Source: Verrucomicrobiota bacterium
GTDB taxonomy: Bacteria > Verrucomicrobiota > Verrucomicrobiia > Verrucomicrobiales > DEV007
Length of the DNA stretch: 64,000 nt
Assembly (NCBI GenBank): GCA_963205275.1
Contig: CAUJIH010000101.1
Location: forward strand, 1-64,000
Reading direction: 5' to 3'
Shown here: piece after piece, positions 9,150 through 19,000 of the stretch
How the letters are laid out: every line of letters begins with the position of its first letter
Position numbering within the stretch: the first letter of the stretch is position 1
The notes under the pieces: generated by a model
What the model was told of the DNA's origin: nothing
The model's database searches: none
Seen by the model: only the letters and a program-made list of their open reading frames with translations
Position numbers and translations under genes: made by a program

Positions 9150-10793
9150 ATGGAAGAAACAGAACCCTATCCTTCAGGTGGAATCGACCACTCCACAGCG
9201 ATGCCCTTGGAGATCGATGAGCAAACTGCCGTTGCTGCGGACGATAGATTGCGAGAATTCGCTCAGGACGCAGATCTGGACATCTCTCTGATCGTTGATC
9301 GCAGTGGCGCGTTGGTCGCCGGGATCGCCAGCGACGCGAATCTCCCCGTTGATGTGATCTCCGCGCTCGTCGCTGGGGCCAACGGGGCCATGCGCGCCCT
9401 GAACTCTCAGGTGGGGGGGAATGGATCGATGGAGAGCCTCCACTTCGGCGGCAATCGACTCATCTACCTGCGAGAAGTCGCAGAACGCTTCGTTCTGGTC
9501 GCAGTTGCCGAATCGACTCATCCGGCAGGCTTGATTCGCGAGAAAGCCCTGTCATTGGACTCCGTCCTTTCCGATCTGCTCGCGAAAGTCGTCCCCAAAG
9601 CCCCGCCCACATCGGGAATCACGATGAGGTCGACGCGAAAGCCGATCAAAGCAGAGGATCGCGAATCAGAAATTTACGTTTCATCCGAGTCGCTTCCCGA
9701 GGAAGCGAGCTCCTTGTCATCTGAGGAAGTGGTAGAAACGCATCCTGAACTGACGATTGATACGTTGCAACAGGATCAGCTCGATCCCTCCGAAGTAGAT
9801 TCAGCACCGGACGCGACGGACGAAATTCCTAGCGCAATTCCTAGCGCAATTCCTACCGAAATTCCTACCGAGAAAGGCGACATTCCTCCTCTTCCGGAAC
9901 TCACAGCACCGGATGAGCCAAAGGAAATTCTCGAATCCCTCGATTTCGGCGAACCTGAAATCATCGTCGAGACTACCTTTCTTCCGATTGGGAGCGGTCA
10001 TGCAACTGACTTTCCATTGAATAGAGATTCTGATTCCGAGGAGCCATCCCATCCACTGGCAGCGACTCCTATCCCGCACGAGGAGGACACTTCGATCACA
10101 GCATTTCCGGAGGATTGTTCGCCGACTGAATCTCACGATTCTATCCCGGAAATGGCGCTGCCCTCCACCTTTCCTCCGATGATTTCTCCAGAGCCGGAGG
10201 CTTCTGTTTCGGAGACGCTTCCTCCGGAGGAGTCCATTTCGAGACCAATTCCTTCTGTTGGTGACGTATTCCATGAAGCAGGAGTCTTCGAAATTGCTGA
10301 CGAAGACTCTAACGAGGATGACGAGGATGACGAGGAGGCATGGGATAGACCGGTCGACGAAGAATCTCAACCGTCATCAGTTCTCCCGACCACCGATCCA
10401 CCAGTGATCGCGGAAACACTCATTCCCCAGACGGAATCGCTTCTCGAATCTCCTGAAATTTCGATTCCTTCACCTGAACTGATTGCAGCAGTTCCCCCGA
10501 TTCTTCCCTTGGTGGAAGCAGCTCCACAGATGCCCACTTCGGCCCCGGTACCGCCTATTTCATCGCCTCCCTCTCTCCCGACTCAATTCGAGATCGACGA
10601 TAGCCCTGACGATGCGGACGAACCTAAATCCCCCGATCTTCCAGCTCAGGAAGAAGCCCTAATTATCGTCACCGAGGAGGATCTCAGGAGCGGGGAAATC
10701 GAACAGACTCGAGAATCAGAGTCCGAACCGCATTCGGTTCAAGAACCAGAACCAGAACCCGAGGTTCGCATTTCCGGCCCCTTTTACTTTTGA
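9150..10793 (+). CDS. MglB-like roadblock/LC7 protein with a long acidic disordered tail
   Basis: Start set at ATG 9150, which has GGGGAAAG about 13 nt upstream; an in-frame TTG at 9126 is an alternative. Residues about 20-145 form a roadblock/LC7 domain (LDISLIVDRSGALVAGIAS, then NRLIYLREVAERFVLVAVAE), the fold of MglB-type GTPase-activating partners. The remaining 400 residues are disordered and strongly acidic, rich in Glu, Asp, Pro and Ser, with a run of acidic residues (EDSNEDDEDDEEAWD) and Pro-rich stretches. It lies 75 nt downstream of the GTPase and is almost certainly in the same operon. The tail is far longer than in classical MglB (about 150 residues in total) and may recruit other proteins; that role is inference. 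Confidence 0.75.
   Translation: MEETEPYPSGGIDHSTAMPLEIDEQTAVAADDRLREFAQDADLDISLIVDRSGALVAGIASDANLPVDVISALVAGANGAMRALNSQVGGNGSMESLHFGGNRLIYLREVAERFVLVAVAESTHPAGLIREKALSLDSVLSDLLAKVVPKAPPTSGITMRSTRKPIKAEDRESEIYVSSESLPEEASSLSSEEVVETHPELTIDTLQQDQLDPSEVDSAPDATDEIPSAIPSAIPTEIPTEKGDIPPLPELTAPDEPKEILESLDFGEPEIIVETTFLPIGSGHATDFPLNRDSDSEEPSHPLAATPIPHEEDTSITAFPEDCSPTESHDSIPEMALPSTFPPMISPEPEASVSETLPPEESISRPIPSVGDVFHEAGVFEIADEDSNEDDEDDEEAWDRPVDEESQPSSVLPTTDPPVIAETLIPQTESLLESPEISIPSPELIAAVPPILPLVEAAPQMPTSAPVPPISSPPSLPTQFEIDDSPDDADEPKSPDLPAQEEALIIVTEEDLRSGEIEQTRESESEPHSVQEPEPEPEVRISGPFYF
9825..9872 (+). repeat. Four 12-bp tandem repeats inside the roadblock gene
   Basis: Four consecutive 12-mers of the form attccta(g/c)cg(c/a)(a/g) begin at 9825, encoding IPSA-IPSA-IPTE-IPTE. 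The unit is a multiple of three, so copy-number changes would keep the reading frame. It lies in the disordered tail, where length change should be tolerated. Confidence 0.85.
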
Positions 10794-10869
10794 TATTCTC
10801 TGGTGAAGTGCTGGTGGCGAAAGCATTGTACGGAGGATTCTTATTTTCGCTTTTCCCAGAACCTGCCTC

Positions 10870-11631
10870 TCATCCTCCTCGGGTGCGATAGCGGGCCGGA
10901 GTGGTGCCGGTTTCTGCGCGAAAGGCTCTGGTGAATGCGCTCTGGTCGTAGAAACCTAGTTCGGCGGCGATGGTTCCGACGGTCAAGTCCGTCGTCAGCA
11001 ACTCGTGACGAGCGACGCGCAGCCGCTGACGAATCAGATAGCGCATGGGGGATTCTCCTAAATGATGGCGAAAGACTCGGGTAAATTGCCGTTCGGAGAG
11101 GTGACACAGCGCCGCGAGTTCCACTGTTGTCACTGGCTCGCGAAAATTGATGTGCAGATGTCTCAACGCGGGTTCGAGTTGGGAAAAGGGGCGAGCCATA
11201 CCGCCGACTTCGTGCACGTCGTAGAGCGTCATCGCCACGCCGCAAATCGTCGCTTGCTGATCGCGGAGTGGAGCGACGGAGACGACGTACCAGTTCAGTG
11301 TTCCAGCGATATCGGGCACCATTTGTGAGTAATAGGTGTGAGGTTCGCCACTCTTCATTACTCGCTGGTCTTCCTCGACGAAACTCTCCGCTAGAGGCCG
11401 AGTGAAAAAGTCGGCGTCCGTTTTTCCCAGCATTTGCCATTCGTGTTCGAGATTGAATATCCGCAGTGTTCTCGCATTGGCGCGGACGAAGCGGCTTTGC
11501 TTGTCTTTTGCTAAAAAGGCAATGTGCGGTAGTGCAGACAACAAGGTCGATAACTGCAGGCCCTGTCCGATTCGAACAAGAAATTCGTGTTGAAAGGCGA
11601 GGGCTTTCGATTTTTCCGCATTTGCGCTCAT
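10870..11631 (-). CDS. AraC-family transcriptional regulator with N-terminal PAS sensor
   Basis: Start chosen at ATG 11631 (MSANAEKSKAL); a frame extension upstream is hydrophobic and unlike the family. Residues about 25-145 form a PAS domain (LPHIAFLAKDKQSRFVRANAR ... GVAMTLYDVHEV), presumably sensing a small ligand or redox state. Residues about 155-253 hold the two helix-turn-helix motifs of AraC regulators (TTVELAALCHLSERQFTRVF and TVGTIAAELGFYDQSAFTRA), ending with the usual ARYR. It is transcribed divergently from the NmrA-like oxidoreductase, 72 nt away, and may control that gene cluster. Family assignment is strong; ligand and targets are unknown. Confidence 0.88.
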   Translation of the reverse strand: MSANAEKSKALAFQHEFLVRIGQGLQLSTLLSALPHIAFLAKDKQSRFVRANARTLRIFNLEHEWQMLGKTDADFFTRPLAESFVEEDQRVMKSGEPHTYYSQMVPDIAGTLNWYVVSVAPLRDQQATICGVAMTLYDVHEVGGMARPFSQLEPALRHLHINFREPVTTVELAALCHLSERQFTRVFRHHLGESPMRYLIRQRLRVARHELLTTDLTVGTIAAELGFYDQSAFTRAFRAETGTTPARYRTRGG

Positions 11632-11703
11632 GGCTGAAAAATACCAAAGAATGACGCTGACCGCCAAGCCGTCTTTCGAGAATCGCGTCTATCCTGTCAA
11701 GCG
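11632..11703. promoter_or_regulatory. Divergent promoter region between the AraC regulator and the oxidoreductase
   Basis: A 72-bp space separates the divergent starts at 11631 (minus) and 11704 (plus). Both genes must be read from here or from close by, which makes it the likely binding site of the AraC/PAS regulator. No direct or inverted repeat stands out. Confidence 0.35.
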
Positions 11704-12645
11704 ATGAGCAAAACTGTGGCGATCTTTGGAGCAAGCGGGAAGCTGGGGCGACGTGCGATCTCGTTGTTGACGGACCGTGGCTACTCTGTTCGCGCTCTGG
11801 TGCATCGCACTCCGATCGAAGATGAGAGCGTGACTTCGATCTCGGGCAGTATTACCGATCTTGCCGCAGTGTCCGAGACAGTGCGCGGCGCTGACATCGT
11901 GGTCCAGATGGCGACGACGAAGGAAGATCCGACGACTTTTTTCGATGTGAGCGTGAAGGGCACCTTCCATGTGCTGGAAGCCTGTCGTGAGGCGAAGATT
12001 TCCCAATTTCTTCTGCTCGGCGGCGATGCAGCCTACGGCATTTGGTTTTATCCCCAGCCCATTCCCATCTCGGAATCTCATCCGCTGACGGCGTATCCCG
12101 GCTACTATGCCTTTTCGAAGGTGATGGAGGAAACGATGACCTGGCAATACGCGACGCAATATGACCTTCCTGTCACGGTGTTGCGGTCTTCTTGGGTTTT
12201 TCAGGACGATGACCTCCTGCATCATTTTTCGCTGCTGCGCAATGTCGATCCCTCCGAACCAGGGCACGGATTTGGAGAGATCGACGAACATCTTTTATCA
12301 TTGGTCCGGGAGAAAAAGGAGCACATCCCGCTGCTGCTGGATGCTCAGGGTGCTCCGCTGCGTCGCCACATCGTCCACATTGATGACGTGATGCAGGGCT
12401 TCGGTCTGATGCTCGACAATCCGTCCGCGATGGGGCAAGCTTTCAATATCGCCGCGCCCGCTGCCTTCGATTATCGAGTGGCCGCCGAATACCTATCCAA
12501 ACAACTCGATCTGCCGATCGCCGAAATTCGCTGCCCCAACTATCATCCTTTCGAAATCGATATCTCCCGCGCTCGCACTCTCCTCGGCTACGCTCCTGAA
12601 AACGACTTCTTCCGCATGGCTGACCGAGCGATCCAATTCCTTTGA
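11704..12645 (+). CDS. NAD(P)-dependent epimerase/dehydratase-family oxidoreductase
   Basis: A 313-residue extended SDR. The dinucleotide-binding motif GASGKLGRRA lies at residues about 8-17, and the catalytic YxxxK appears as YYAFSKVMEE near residues 137-146. The loop 'DIVVQMATT' corresponds to the conserved NAG/AA region. The sequence has the general form of nucleoside-sugar epimerase-like proteins, but it lacks features that would name a substrate. It opens a plus-strand run of oxidoreductase genes that may be a catabolic cluster and is divergent from an AraC/PAS regulator, its likely controller. Fold and cofactor binding are secure; substrate is unknown. Confidence 0.82.
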   Translation: MSKTVAIFGASGKLGRRAISLLTDRGYSVRALVHRTPIEDESVTSISGSITDLAAVSETVRGADIVVQMATTKEDPTTFFDVSVKGTFHVLEACREAKISQFLLLGGDAAYGIWFYPQPIPISESHPLTAYPGYYAFSKVMEETMTWQYATQYDLPVTVLRSSWVFQDDDLLHHFSLLRNVDPSEPGHGFGEIDEHLLSLVREKKEHIPLLLDAQGAPLRRHIVHIDDVMQGFGLMLDNPSAMGQAFNIAAPAAFDYRVAAEYLSKQLDLPIAEIRCPNYHPFEIDISRARTLLGYAPENDFFRMADRAIQFL

Positions 12646-12694
12646 AATCATTCTTCTCACCTCAACTGCATTTAGCTAACTTATTCCTTCCCTC

Positions 12695-13030
12695 ATGCGC
12701 ACGTTCCATCATATCGGACTCCCCACAGATCAAAGCCAGCCTGGCGAATTCTTTGTCGAAGCGACCCGGGTCTGGGTCACAGACCCTCGCAAGCACCCCT
12801 ACAGCGTCGAGTTTCTCCGCTTCGAAGCGGACAGTCCCGTCACGGGGCCCGTGCGGGATATGCCACATGTCGCCTACCGCGTGGATGATATCCACAAGGC
12901 CATCGAGGGCCAGGATGTGATCCTACCACCTTTTGAGCCATCGCCGAATTTCGTCGTCGCTTTCCTGAGAATCGATGGAGCTGTCGTAGAATACATGCAG
13001 TTTGAACGCGAAGAGGATCTGCCCTGGTGA
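12695..13030 (+). CDS. VOC/glyoxalase-fold protein
   Basis: A 111-residue single-domain protein beginning MRTFHHIGLPTD, the first strand of a vicinal oxygen chelate (glyoxalase/bleomycin resistance) module, with the metal-ligand-type His of 'HHIGL' and a second His in 'MPHVAYRVDDIHKA'. The final strand contains VVEYMQFE, where the Glu could complete a metal site. Such proteins act on a wide range of small molecules. It lies between two dehydrogenase genes on the same strand and may act in the same pathway. The fold call is good; the reaction is not predictable. Confidence 0.75.
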   Translation: MRTFHHIGLPTDQSQPGEFFVEATRVWVTDPRKHPYSVEFLRFEADSPVTGPVRDMPHVAYRVDDIHKAIEGQDVILPPFEPSPNFVVAFLRIDGAVVEYMQFEREEDLPW

Positions 13031-13057
13031 TCGCCTGTTTTACACTCAATTCATTCC

Positions 13058-13828
13058 ATGAATCTCAACGGAAAAACTATCCTCGTCACCGGCGGCACTT
13101 CTGGTATCGGAGAGGCCTGCGTTCGACATTTTGCCAGTCTCGGCGCGAAGGTTGTGGCGGCATCGAACCAGCGCGAGCGCGGCGAGGAGCTGGAACGAGA
13201 AATGCAGGCCCTCGGACAAAAACTGACCTTCGCCTATACGGATGTGGCCGACGAGGCCAGCGTGAAGGGGGCTGTCGATCTGGCGCTATCGGCCTACGGA
13301 CGCCTCGATGGGGTTCACTGCAACGCCGGAGTCTGGGGCAAAGGCAAGGCCACAGACTTCGATGAAGCTGCTTGGGAAAAGTTGATGGGCGTGAACGTGA
13401 AGGGTGTCTTTTGGACGGCCAAACACGCGATCCCCGCGCTGGAAGCCAGCGGAAATGGCGTTTTTCTCGTCACGACCTCCGTTGCCGCCTTCGTCGGGTT
13501 TCCCGCTCATGCGCTCTATTGTGCCTCGAAGGGAGCGCTGGAATCTCTGGTGCGCTGTCTCGCTGTTGATCACGCAGGAAAAGTGCGCGTCGTGGGGATC
13601 TGTCCGGGCACCATCGACACGCCCATGCTCGCAGCCACCTGCGATGGCTGGGACAAGCCAGTGGAAGAACTCTACGCCGAAGTCGCCCGCCGCATTCCCG
13701 TCCGCCGTCTGGGACAGCCCGAGGACATCGCCCGCACCGCCGCGTTTCTCTTTACCGATGACGCAGGTTACATCAACGCCACGTCCATCGTGCTCGATGG
13801 AGGAACCATGGCTCTGCCCCCTTGGTGA
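13058..13828 (+). CDS. Short-chain dehydrogenase/reductase
   Basis: A 256-residue classical SDR. It shows the TGGTSGIGEA nucleotide-binding motif at residues about 11-20, the NAG motif (HCNAGVWG) near residue 90, catalytic Ser in 'LVTTSVAAF', and YCASK (Tyr and Lys of the active site) near residue 153. The C-terminus ends with the common 'GYINATSIVLDGG' strand. It sits 27 nt after the VOC gene and 57 nt before a Gfo/Idh gene, so co-transcription is likely. The substrate could be a sugar or other secondary alcohol; nothing in the sequence decides it. Confidence 0.9.
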   Translation: MNLNGKTILVTGGTSGIGEACVRHFASLGAKVVAASNQRERGEELEREMQALGQKLTFAYTDVADEASVKGAVDLALSAYGRLDGVHCNAGVWGKGKATDFDEAAWEKLMGVNVKGVFWTAKHAIPALEASGNGVFLVTTSVAAFVGFPAHALYCASKGALESLVRCLAVDHAGKVRVVGICPGTIDTPMLAATCDGWDKPVEELYAEVARRIPVRRLGQPEDIARTAAFLFTDDAGYINATSIVLDGGTMALPPW

Positions 13829-13885
13829 GCGAGTGTTTTTGCCCTGCTCTGTTCGATCATTTCAAAAGAAAGCTCTGTTGATCAA

Positions 13886-14884
13886 ATGAAAAAAGTAAAA
13901 CATGCCATCCTCGGTCTCGGCTGGTTCGGAGAGAAGCACTGCGAGGCTCTCTCTGCGATTCCCAATGTCGAGATTGCCGCCCTTTGCACTCGGAATGACA
14001 AGCGGCTCGCGGAAGTCGCCTCGCGCTTTGGCGTCGCGAAGACCTACACCGACTATCATGCCATGTTGGCCGATCCGGAGATCGAGTCCGTCAGTATTAC
14101 GACGATGTGGGATCAGCATGTCGATCCAACCGTCGCGGCGCTGAAGGCGGGTAAGCATGTGTTTTTGGAAAAGCCCATGGCGTCCACCGTCGAGGACTGT
14201 GATCGGATCGTCGAAGCTGCGAACGCCGCCAGTTCTCACTTCATGGTCGGTCATATCTGCCGCTTCAATCCGCGCTATGCAGCAGCGAAGGAGGCTGTGG
14301 ACGCGGGACGCATCGGGCGCATCGTCTCGATGTATGCTCGACGGAATCTTCCCGCCTGGGTGGGCGCAACCGTCCTCGACAAGATCGGCCCCATCATCGG
14401 CGATGGCGTCCATGACACGGATCTGATGTTCTGGATCAGCGGATCCCGAGCCGTCAGCGCCTACGCTCAGACCGTTCAGTGGCGCGACCACGTGTATCCC
14501 GATCTCGGTCAGGTCATGTATCGTCTGGAAAATGGAGCTTCGTGCATTCTCGAATCCGTCTGGTGCCTACCGGACACCACTCCCTTCCAGATCGACGAGA
14601 GACTGGAAATCGTCGGAACAGAGGGTTCGATCTCCATTCACGACACTCACCCGAACCTGATGATCGTTGACAGAGATGGTGCTCGCTGTCCGGACACGAC
14701 ATACTGGCCGATGCAGCATGGGCAATTGCGCGGAGCGCTGCGCGACGAATTGGCCTATTTCATTCAAGGAATCGCCGACAGCGTACCGCCTGTGGTCATC
14801 AGTCCGGAAGAATCTCGGGAGGCGGTTCGCGCCTGCCTCGCCGCCGAGGAATCGGCCCGCACAGGTCAGGTGGTAAAAATCTGA
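13886..14884 (+). CDS. Gfo/Idh/MocA-family oxidoreductase (cytosolic)
   Basis: A 332-residue protein with an N-terminal Rossmann fold (AILGLGWFGEKH at residues about 7-18) and the diagnostic EKPMA motif (VFLEKPMASTVEDC) that holds the catalytic Lys, followed by the alpha/beta C-terminal substrate domain (about residues 125-330) containing GDGVHDTDLMFW, the region with the family's usual active-site Asp/His. There is no signal peptide, unlike the Gfo/Idh proteins at 19.7 and 31.2 kb. The family oxidises or reduces sugar and inositol derivatives with NAD(P). Its stop lies 1 nt before the next start, so it is in an operon with the FGE-like gene. Confidence 0.9.
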   Translation: MKKVKHAILGLGWFGEKHCEALSAIPNVEIAALCTRNDKRLAEVASRFGVAKTYTDYHAMLADPEIESVSITTMWDQHVDPTVAALKAGKHVFLEKPMASTVEDCDRIVEAANAASSHFMVGHICRFNPRYAAAKEAVDAGRIGRIVSMYARRNLPAWVGATVLDKIGPIIGDGVHDTDLMFWISGSRAVSAYAQTVQWRDHVYPDLGQVMYRLENGASCILESVWCLPDTTPFQIDERLEIVGTEGSISIHDTHPNLMIVDRDGARCPDTTYWPMQHGQLRGALRDELAYFIQGIADSVPPVVISPEESREAVRACLAAEESARTGQVVKI

Positions 14885-14885
14885 A

Positions 14886-16061
14886 ATGCTAAAACAACAC
14901 ATGAAAACACCATTCTCGATGCACCGTATTGGCTTTCTCTCACTCGCAGTTTCCTTCTCCATGACGTCAGCTTGGGGACAGGAAGAGCAGAAGGAGAAGC
15001 CCGCACCGAAGCAGGGCGACACTCATCAGGCAGATCTCGGCTCCTCTGTTTCGCTGGAGGTCGTCTGGATTCCGGCGGGAGAGTTTCTCATGGGTAGCTC
15101 GCCCAAGGAAAAGGCTTGGGCCACGGGAATCGAGGGAGGAGCGACTCCTGGCACCTCTCGGGAGTCCTACGAGGGCGAAGCTCCGAGGAAAACGCGAGTC
15201 GCTCAGGATTTCTGGATGGGACGCACCGAAGTCAGCGTGGGTCAATTCCGACGTTTCGTCGAAGCGACTGGTTATGTGACCGACGCCGAACAGCCGGGCG
15301 GACAGACGCAGTGCTTCGATGAGGCCTGGGATGGCTATCATCTTACCACGGAAGTCACTCATCCATGGAAGTCCATGTCGGGAAAGAGTTGGCGCGATCC
15401 GAACTGGGCTTTTCCCAACGATGATTCGTATCCCGTCGTCTGTGTCAGCTACCGAGATATGTGGGCCTTTTGCCATTGGCTGACCGAGCACGAGCGTACG
15501 GCGAAGCGCCTACCAGAGGGCTTCGAATACCGTTTGCCGACGGAGGCGGAATGGGAATACGCCTGTCGCGGGGGTAGCCAGGAGAGTCAGGCCTTCTGGT
15601 GGGGGAATGAACTCGAAGAAGGTCAGGGAAGACTGAATATTTCCGGCCTCGATCTACTGCCAGGCCGGACGAAATCTTGGCCCTTGGCGAAGGCTCCTTG
15701 GCTCGATGGCTATCCCTTTGTCTCCCCCGTGGATCACTACGGCGAGCGCGGACGCAACGGCTTCGGCCTCGCCGATACCTGTGGCGGAGTCTGGGAGTTC
15801 GTCGTCGATCATTTCGACCCCACGGGAGGACATGAGGAGATCTACTACGAGGATTCCGCACAGCGCATCGTCTCCCGTCCCGTTTGCAAAGGTGGCAACT
15901 ACTTCGATGTGCCCGGCAATGCCCGCAGTGCGGTGAGACTGGGCATCAGGAACATCACCTATTCTGATTCTCGCGATGGATTTCGCGTCTGCCTCGGTCG
16001 TCCCTTGCCAAACGGAGGCCCTGATCTAAAAGCCTCGTATCAGAAGCTGATTTCTCAATGA
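14886..16061 (+). CDS. Secreted formylglycine-generating-enzyme-like (SUMF1-type) protein
   Basis: A signal peptide ends near 'SMTSAWGQ' (starts at 14886 or, 15 nt later, at 14901 are both possible). The mature protein has the FGE-sulfatase domain throughout: VVWIPAGEFLMGSS, FWMGRTEVSVGQFRRFVEAT, the PVVCVSYRDMWAFCHWL block, RLPTEAEWEYACRGG and a terminal DGFRVC. In true FGEs a Cys pair and bound copper convert a sulfatase Cys to formylglycine. Here the usual 'GNVWEW' is 'GGVWEFV', so it may be a noncatalytic or C-type-lectin-like relative. No sulfatase gene is in the window. It overlaps the next gene by 4 nt (ATGA), showing translational coupling to the PVC-type dehydrogenase. Confidence 0.85.
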   Translation: MLKQHMKTPFSMHRIGFLSLAVSFSMTSAWGQEEQKEKPAPKQGDTHQADLGSSVSLEVVWIPAGEFLMGSSPKEKAWATGIEGGATPGTSRESYEGEAPRKTRVAQDFWMGRTEVSVGQFRRFVEATGYVTDAEQPGGQTQCFDEAWDGYHLTTEVTHPWKSMSGKSWRDPNWAFPNDDSYPVVCVSYRDMWAFCHWLTEHERTAKRLPEGFEYRLPTEAEWEYACRGGSQESQAFWWGNELEEGQGRLNISGLDLLPGRTKSWPLAKAPWLDGYPFVSPVDHYGERGRNGFGLADTCGGVWEFVVDHFDPTGGHEEIYYEDSAQRIVSRPVCKGGNYFDVPGNARSAVRLGIRNITYSDSRDGFRVCLGRPLPNGGPDLKASYQKLISQ

Positions 16062-19000
16062 TTCCCTTTATGAAAAATACCCTGCACTCTCTTCTCGCTT
16101 TGCGAACGCGCTGCGTTGGTCTTCGAGCCATTTTTACGCCCTTGACCATCTTGGGACTCGTACTTGCATCCGGCCCCTCAATCAGTCAGGCGGCCGATTG
16201 GGAACCCGTAAAGGTCCCTGGAGCGATCTCCGCCGATGGTCCCGTCTGGCTGCGCTGCTGGATAAAAGCGGACAATAGCTTTTTCAACAAGCACGAGCGG
16301 AATCTCTTTGAGGAGTCGGTTGGCTTCCATTTTAACGCTCTTCCCGGCGCGCATGAGGTCTGGATCAACGGAGTCAAAATCGGCAGCGGAACGGATGCCG
16401 TTTTCCAGCGCTACAAAGTGCCCGTCGGGACGCTGGTGAAAGACGAGTGGAATGAGATCGCCGTGCGCACCGCACCAGTCGAAGGCAAGGTGAGCTTTCG
16501 TGACAAGGCTCCCTTCATGATGACTTACTTCGTTGAATGCGTGTTTGAGGGCGACTGGGAACTTCTGCGCAGTTCGGACTATACCCCTGGCAAGGCTCTT
16601 GCGGAAAAACCGGCCCGAGCCACCTTCGAAGATTTTCGTCAGTCGAATCGTGTTCTCGGTCGTGCCGAGCAGGTTCACGGCCCCAGCCTCCCGCCCGCTG
16701 AAGCAGCCAAAACCTTCACTACCACCGATCATCTGAAAGTTGAGCAGATTCTGCACGAACCGGAAGTAACACAGCCCTTCCATTTCAGCTTCGACGCCCG
16801 TGGTCGACTATGGGTAATGCACTCGAATCAATATCCCTATCCCGCCGGGCTGAAAATGCTCAGTCGCGACCACTTCTACCGCGCTCACTACGATAAAGTG
16901 CCTGCCGCTCCTCCTCACCACGACAAAGGAGCGGATATCGTGAGTATCCACGAGGACACGAATGGCGATGGAAAATTCGATACGCACAAGGTCTTCGTCG
17001 AAGGCCTGAACATGGCCAACGCCGTTCTTCCCGGCAAGGGCGGAACTTGGGTAATGAATGCGCCCTATCTGCTCTTCTATCCAGACGCCGATGGCGACGA
17101 CGTTCCCGACGGCGATCCTGTCGTTCATCTGGCTGGATTCGGCTTTGAAGACAGCCACTCTGCTGCCAACAGCCTCGTCTGGGGACCGGACGGCTGGATC
17201 TATGGAGGTCAGGGAAGCACCGCCTCCTGTCGCGTCGTGCGTCCCGGACTCGACCCCGAGAACGATCCCGGCACCTACTTTGAAGGCTGCATGGTATGGC
17301 GCTATCATCCGACGACTCGTGCCTTCGAAATATTCTCCGAAGGCGGTGGCAATACCTTCGGACTCGAATTTGACTCCCTCGGACGCCTGTATTCCGGTCA
17401 CAATGGAGGCGACACCCGCGGATGGTATTTCATGCAAGGAGGATTTTATCGAATGCAGGGCGTCGATCCTGGTAAATTCGGCCCTCCGCGCAATCCGTAT
17501 GCCTTCGGTGAACTGCCTCACCTAGCGACAGAGGACAAGTTGGTGCGCTTCACTCACTTCGGAGCCTTCGCTGATGGCAGCGCCATGCCTGATCCGCTGA
17601 AAGGAGTTCTGATGGCACTCGATCCTCTGCACAATGAAGTCATCGCCTCGCGCTGGATTCACAGGGGGGCGAACTTCGAGACTCAAGACATCGGGAAAGT
17701 CGTGAAGAGTAGCGATCCCGCCTTCCGTCCTGTTTATGCAGCCAACGCTCCCGATGGTTCGATTTACATATCTGACATGTATGAGTTCTACATCGCTCAC
17801 GGTCAGCATTATCAAAATCAGATCGACCCTACTACAGGCCGAATTTATCGACTCGCCGATCAAACGAAGCCGCTGGAAAAAGATTACTCGCTCGCCACGA
17901 AGACTCCCGCAGAGCTGCTCGACCTACTCGGACATCCGAACAAATGGCATCGCCGAATGGCTGTCCGGCTGCTCGCCGAACGTGCCGATCCCGCCACTAT
18001 ACCGGGATTAAAAGCGCGCATTGCCGGATCCGACGGAACCGTGGCCCTTCACGCTTTGTGGGCACTGTCTCAGATGACGGGGTTGGACAAAGAAACCGCT
18101 CTACACGGCCTCCGTCACAGCGATCCCTCCGTGCGGAACTGGACCGTCCGCCTGCTCGGTGACCAATATGGCATCCAGCGCAATCTGGGGCAGGCACCAG
18201 AGCGAAAACAGGCTCTTCCGCTGGAGCTGGAGACCTTTTCCGCCTTGCTGGATCAGGCAAAATTCGAACCCGACCCCGAAGTTCGTGCACAAATGGCAGC
18301 CACGGCTCGACGGCTCGATATCGCTCAGGGCCTCCCCTTGCTCGGAGTTTTAGTCGGGCACGACGAAGATCTGGAGGATGACTTTATCCCCATGCTCTGC
18401 TGGTGGGTGCTGGAAGCTCACCTACCCGCCTCCGTCGACGAGGTGGTCGCCTTCTTTAAAGATCCCGAGCTATGGAAGAAACCGATTCTGCGCGAGCAAA
18501 TCCTCCCACGCGTCGCTCGTCGTCTCTCGATGGAGGAAAAGCAACAGGATCTAATCCACCTCTCTACCCTCTTTCAGATCGCTCCCGATGCAGAGGCTGC
18601 GAAATTCCTGCTCCAGGGCTTCGAGGAGGCCTATCGCGGACGGACGGTGACCGGTCTGCCGGATGCGCTGATCTCCGCCATGGCTAAGGCGGGAGGCGCT
18701 CCTCTCGGCATTCGTCTGCGCCAGGGTGACCCGGCTGCTGTGAAGGAAGCCCTTATCCTGATCGCCAATCCCAAAGCGGCTCTCGATGAGCGACTCCGTT
18801 TCGTTCGGAGCTTTGGAGAACTCAAAAACAGCGAAGCCGTACCCGTTCTTCTAAAAATCGCCGAGACCAATGGAGATACTGAGCTGCGCCGAGCTGCCTT
18901 CTCCTCCCTTGGCGCTTACGACATGCAAGAGATCGCTGAAAAAGCGCTCACTCTGCTCCCGACGTTGCCTGCGGAGATTCGGCCTGCCGCCTTCACACTG

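Noticed and set aside
11689-12291. A 200-codon minus-strand frame
   Set aside because: Antisense to the NAD(P)-dependent oxidoreductase, with no motif support.
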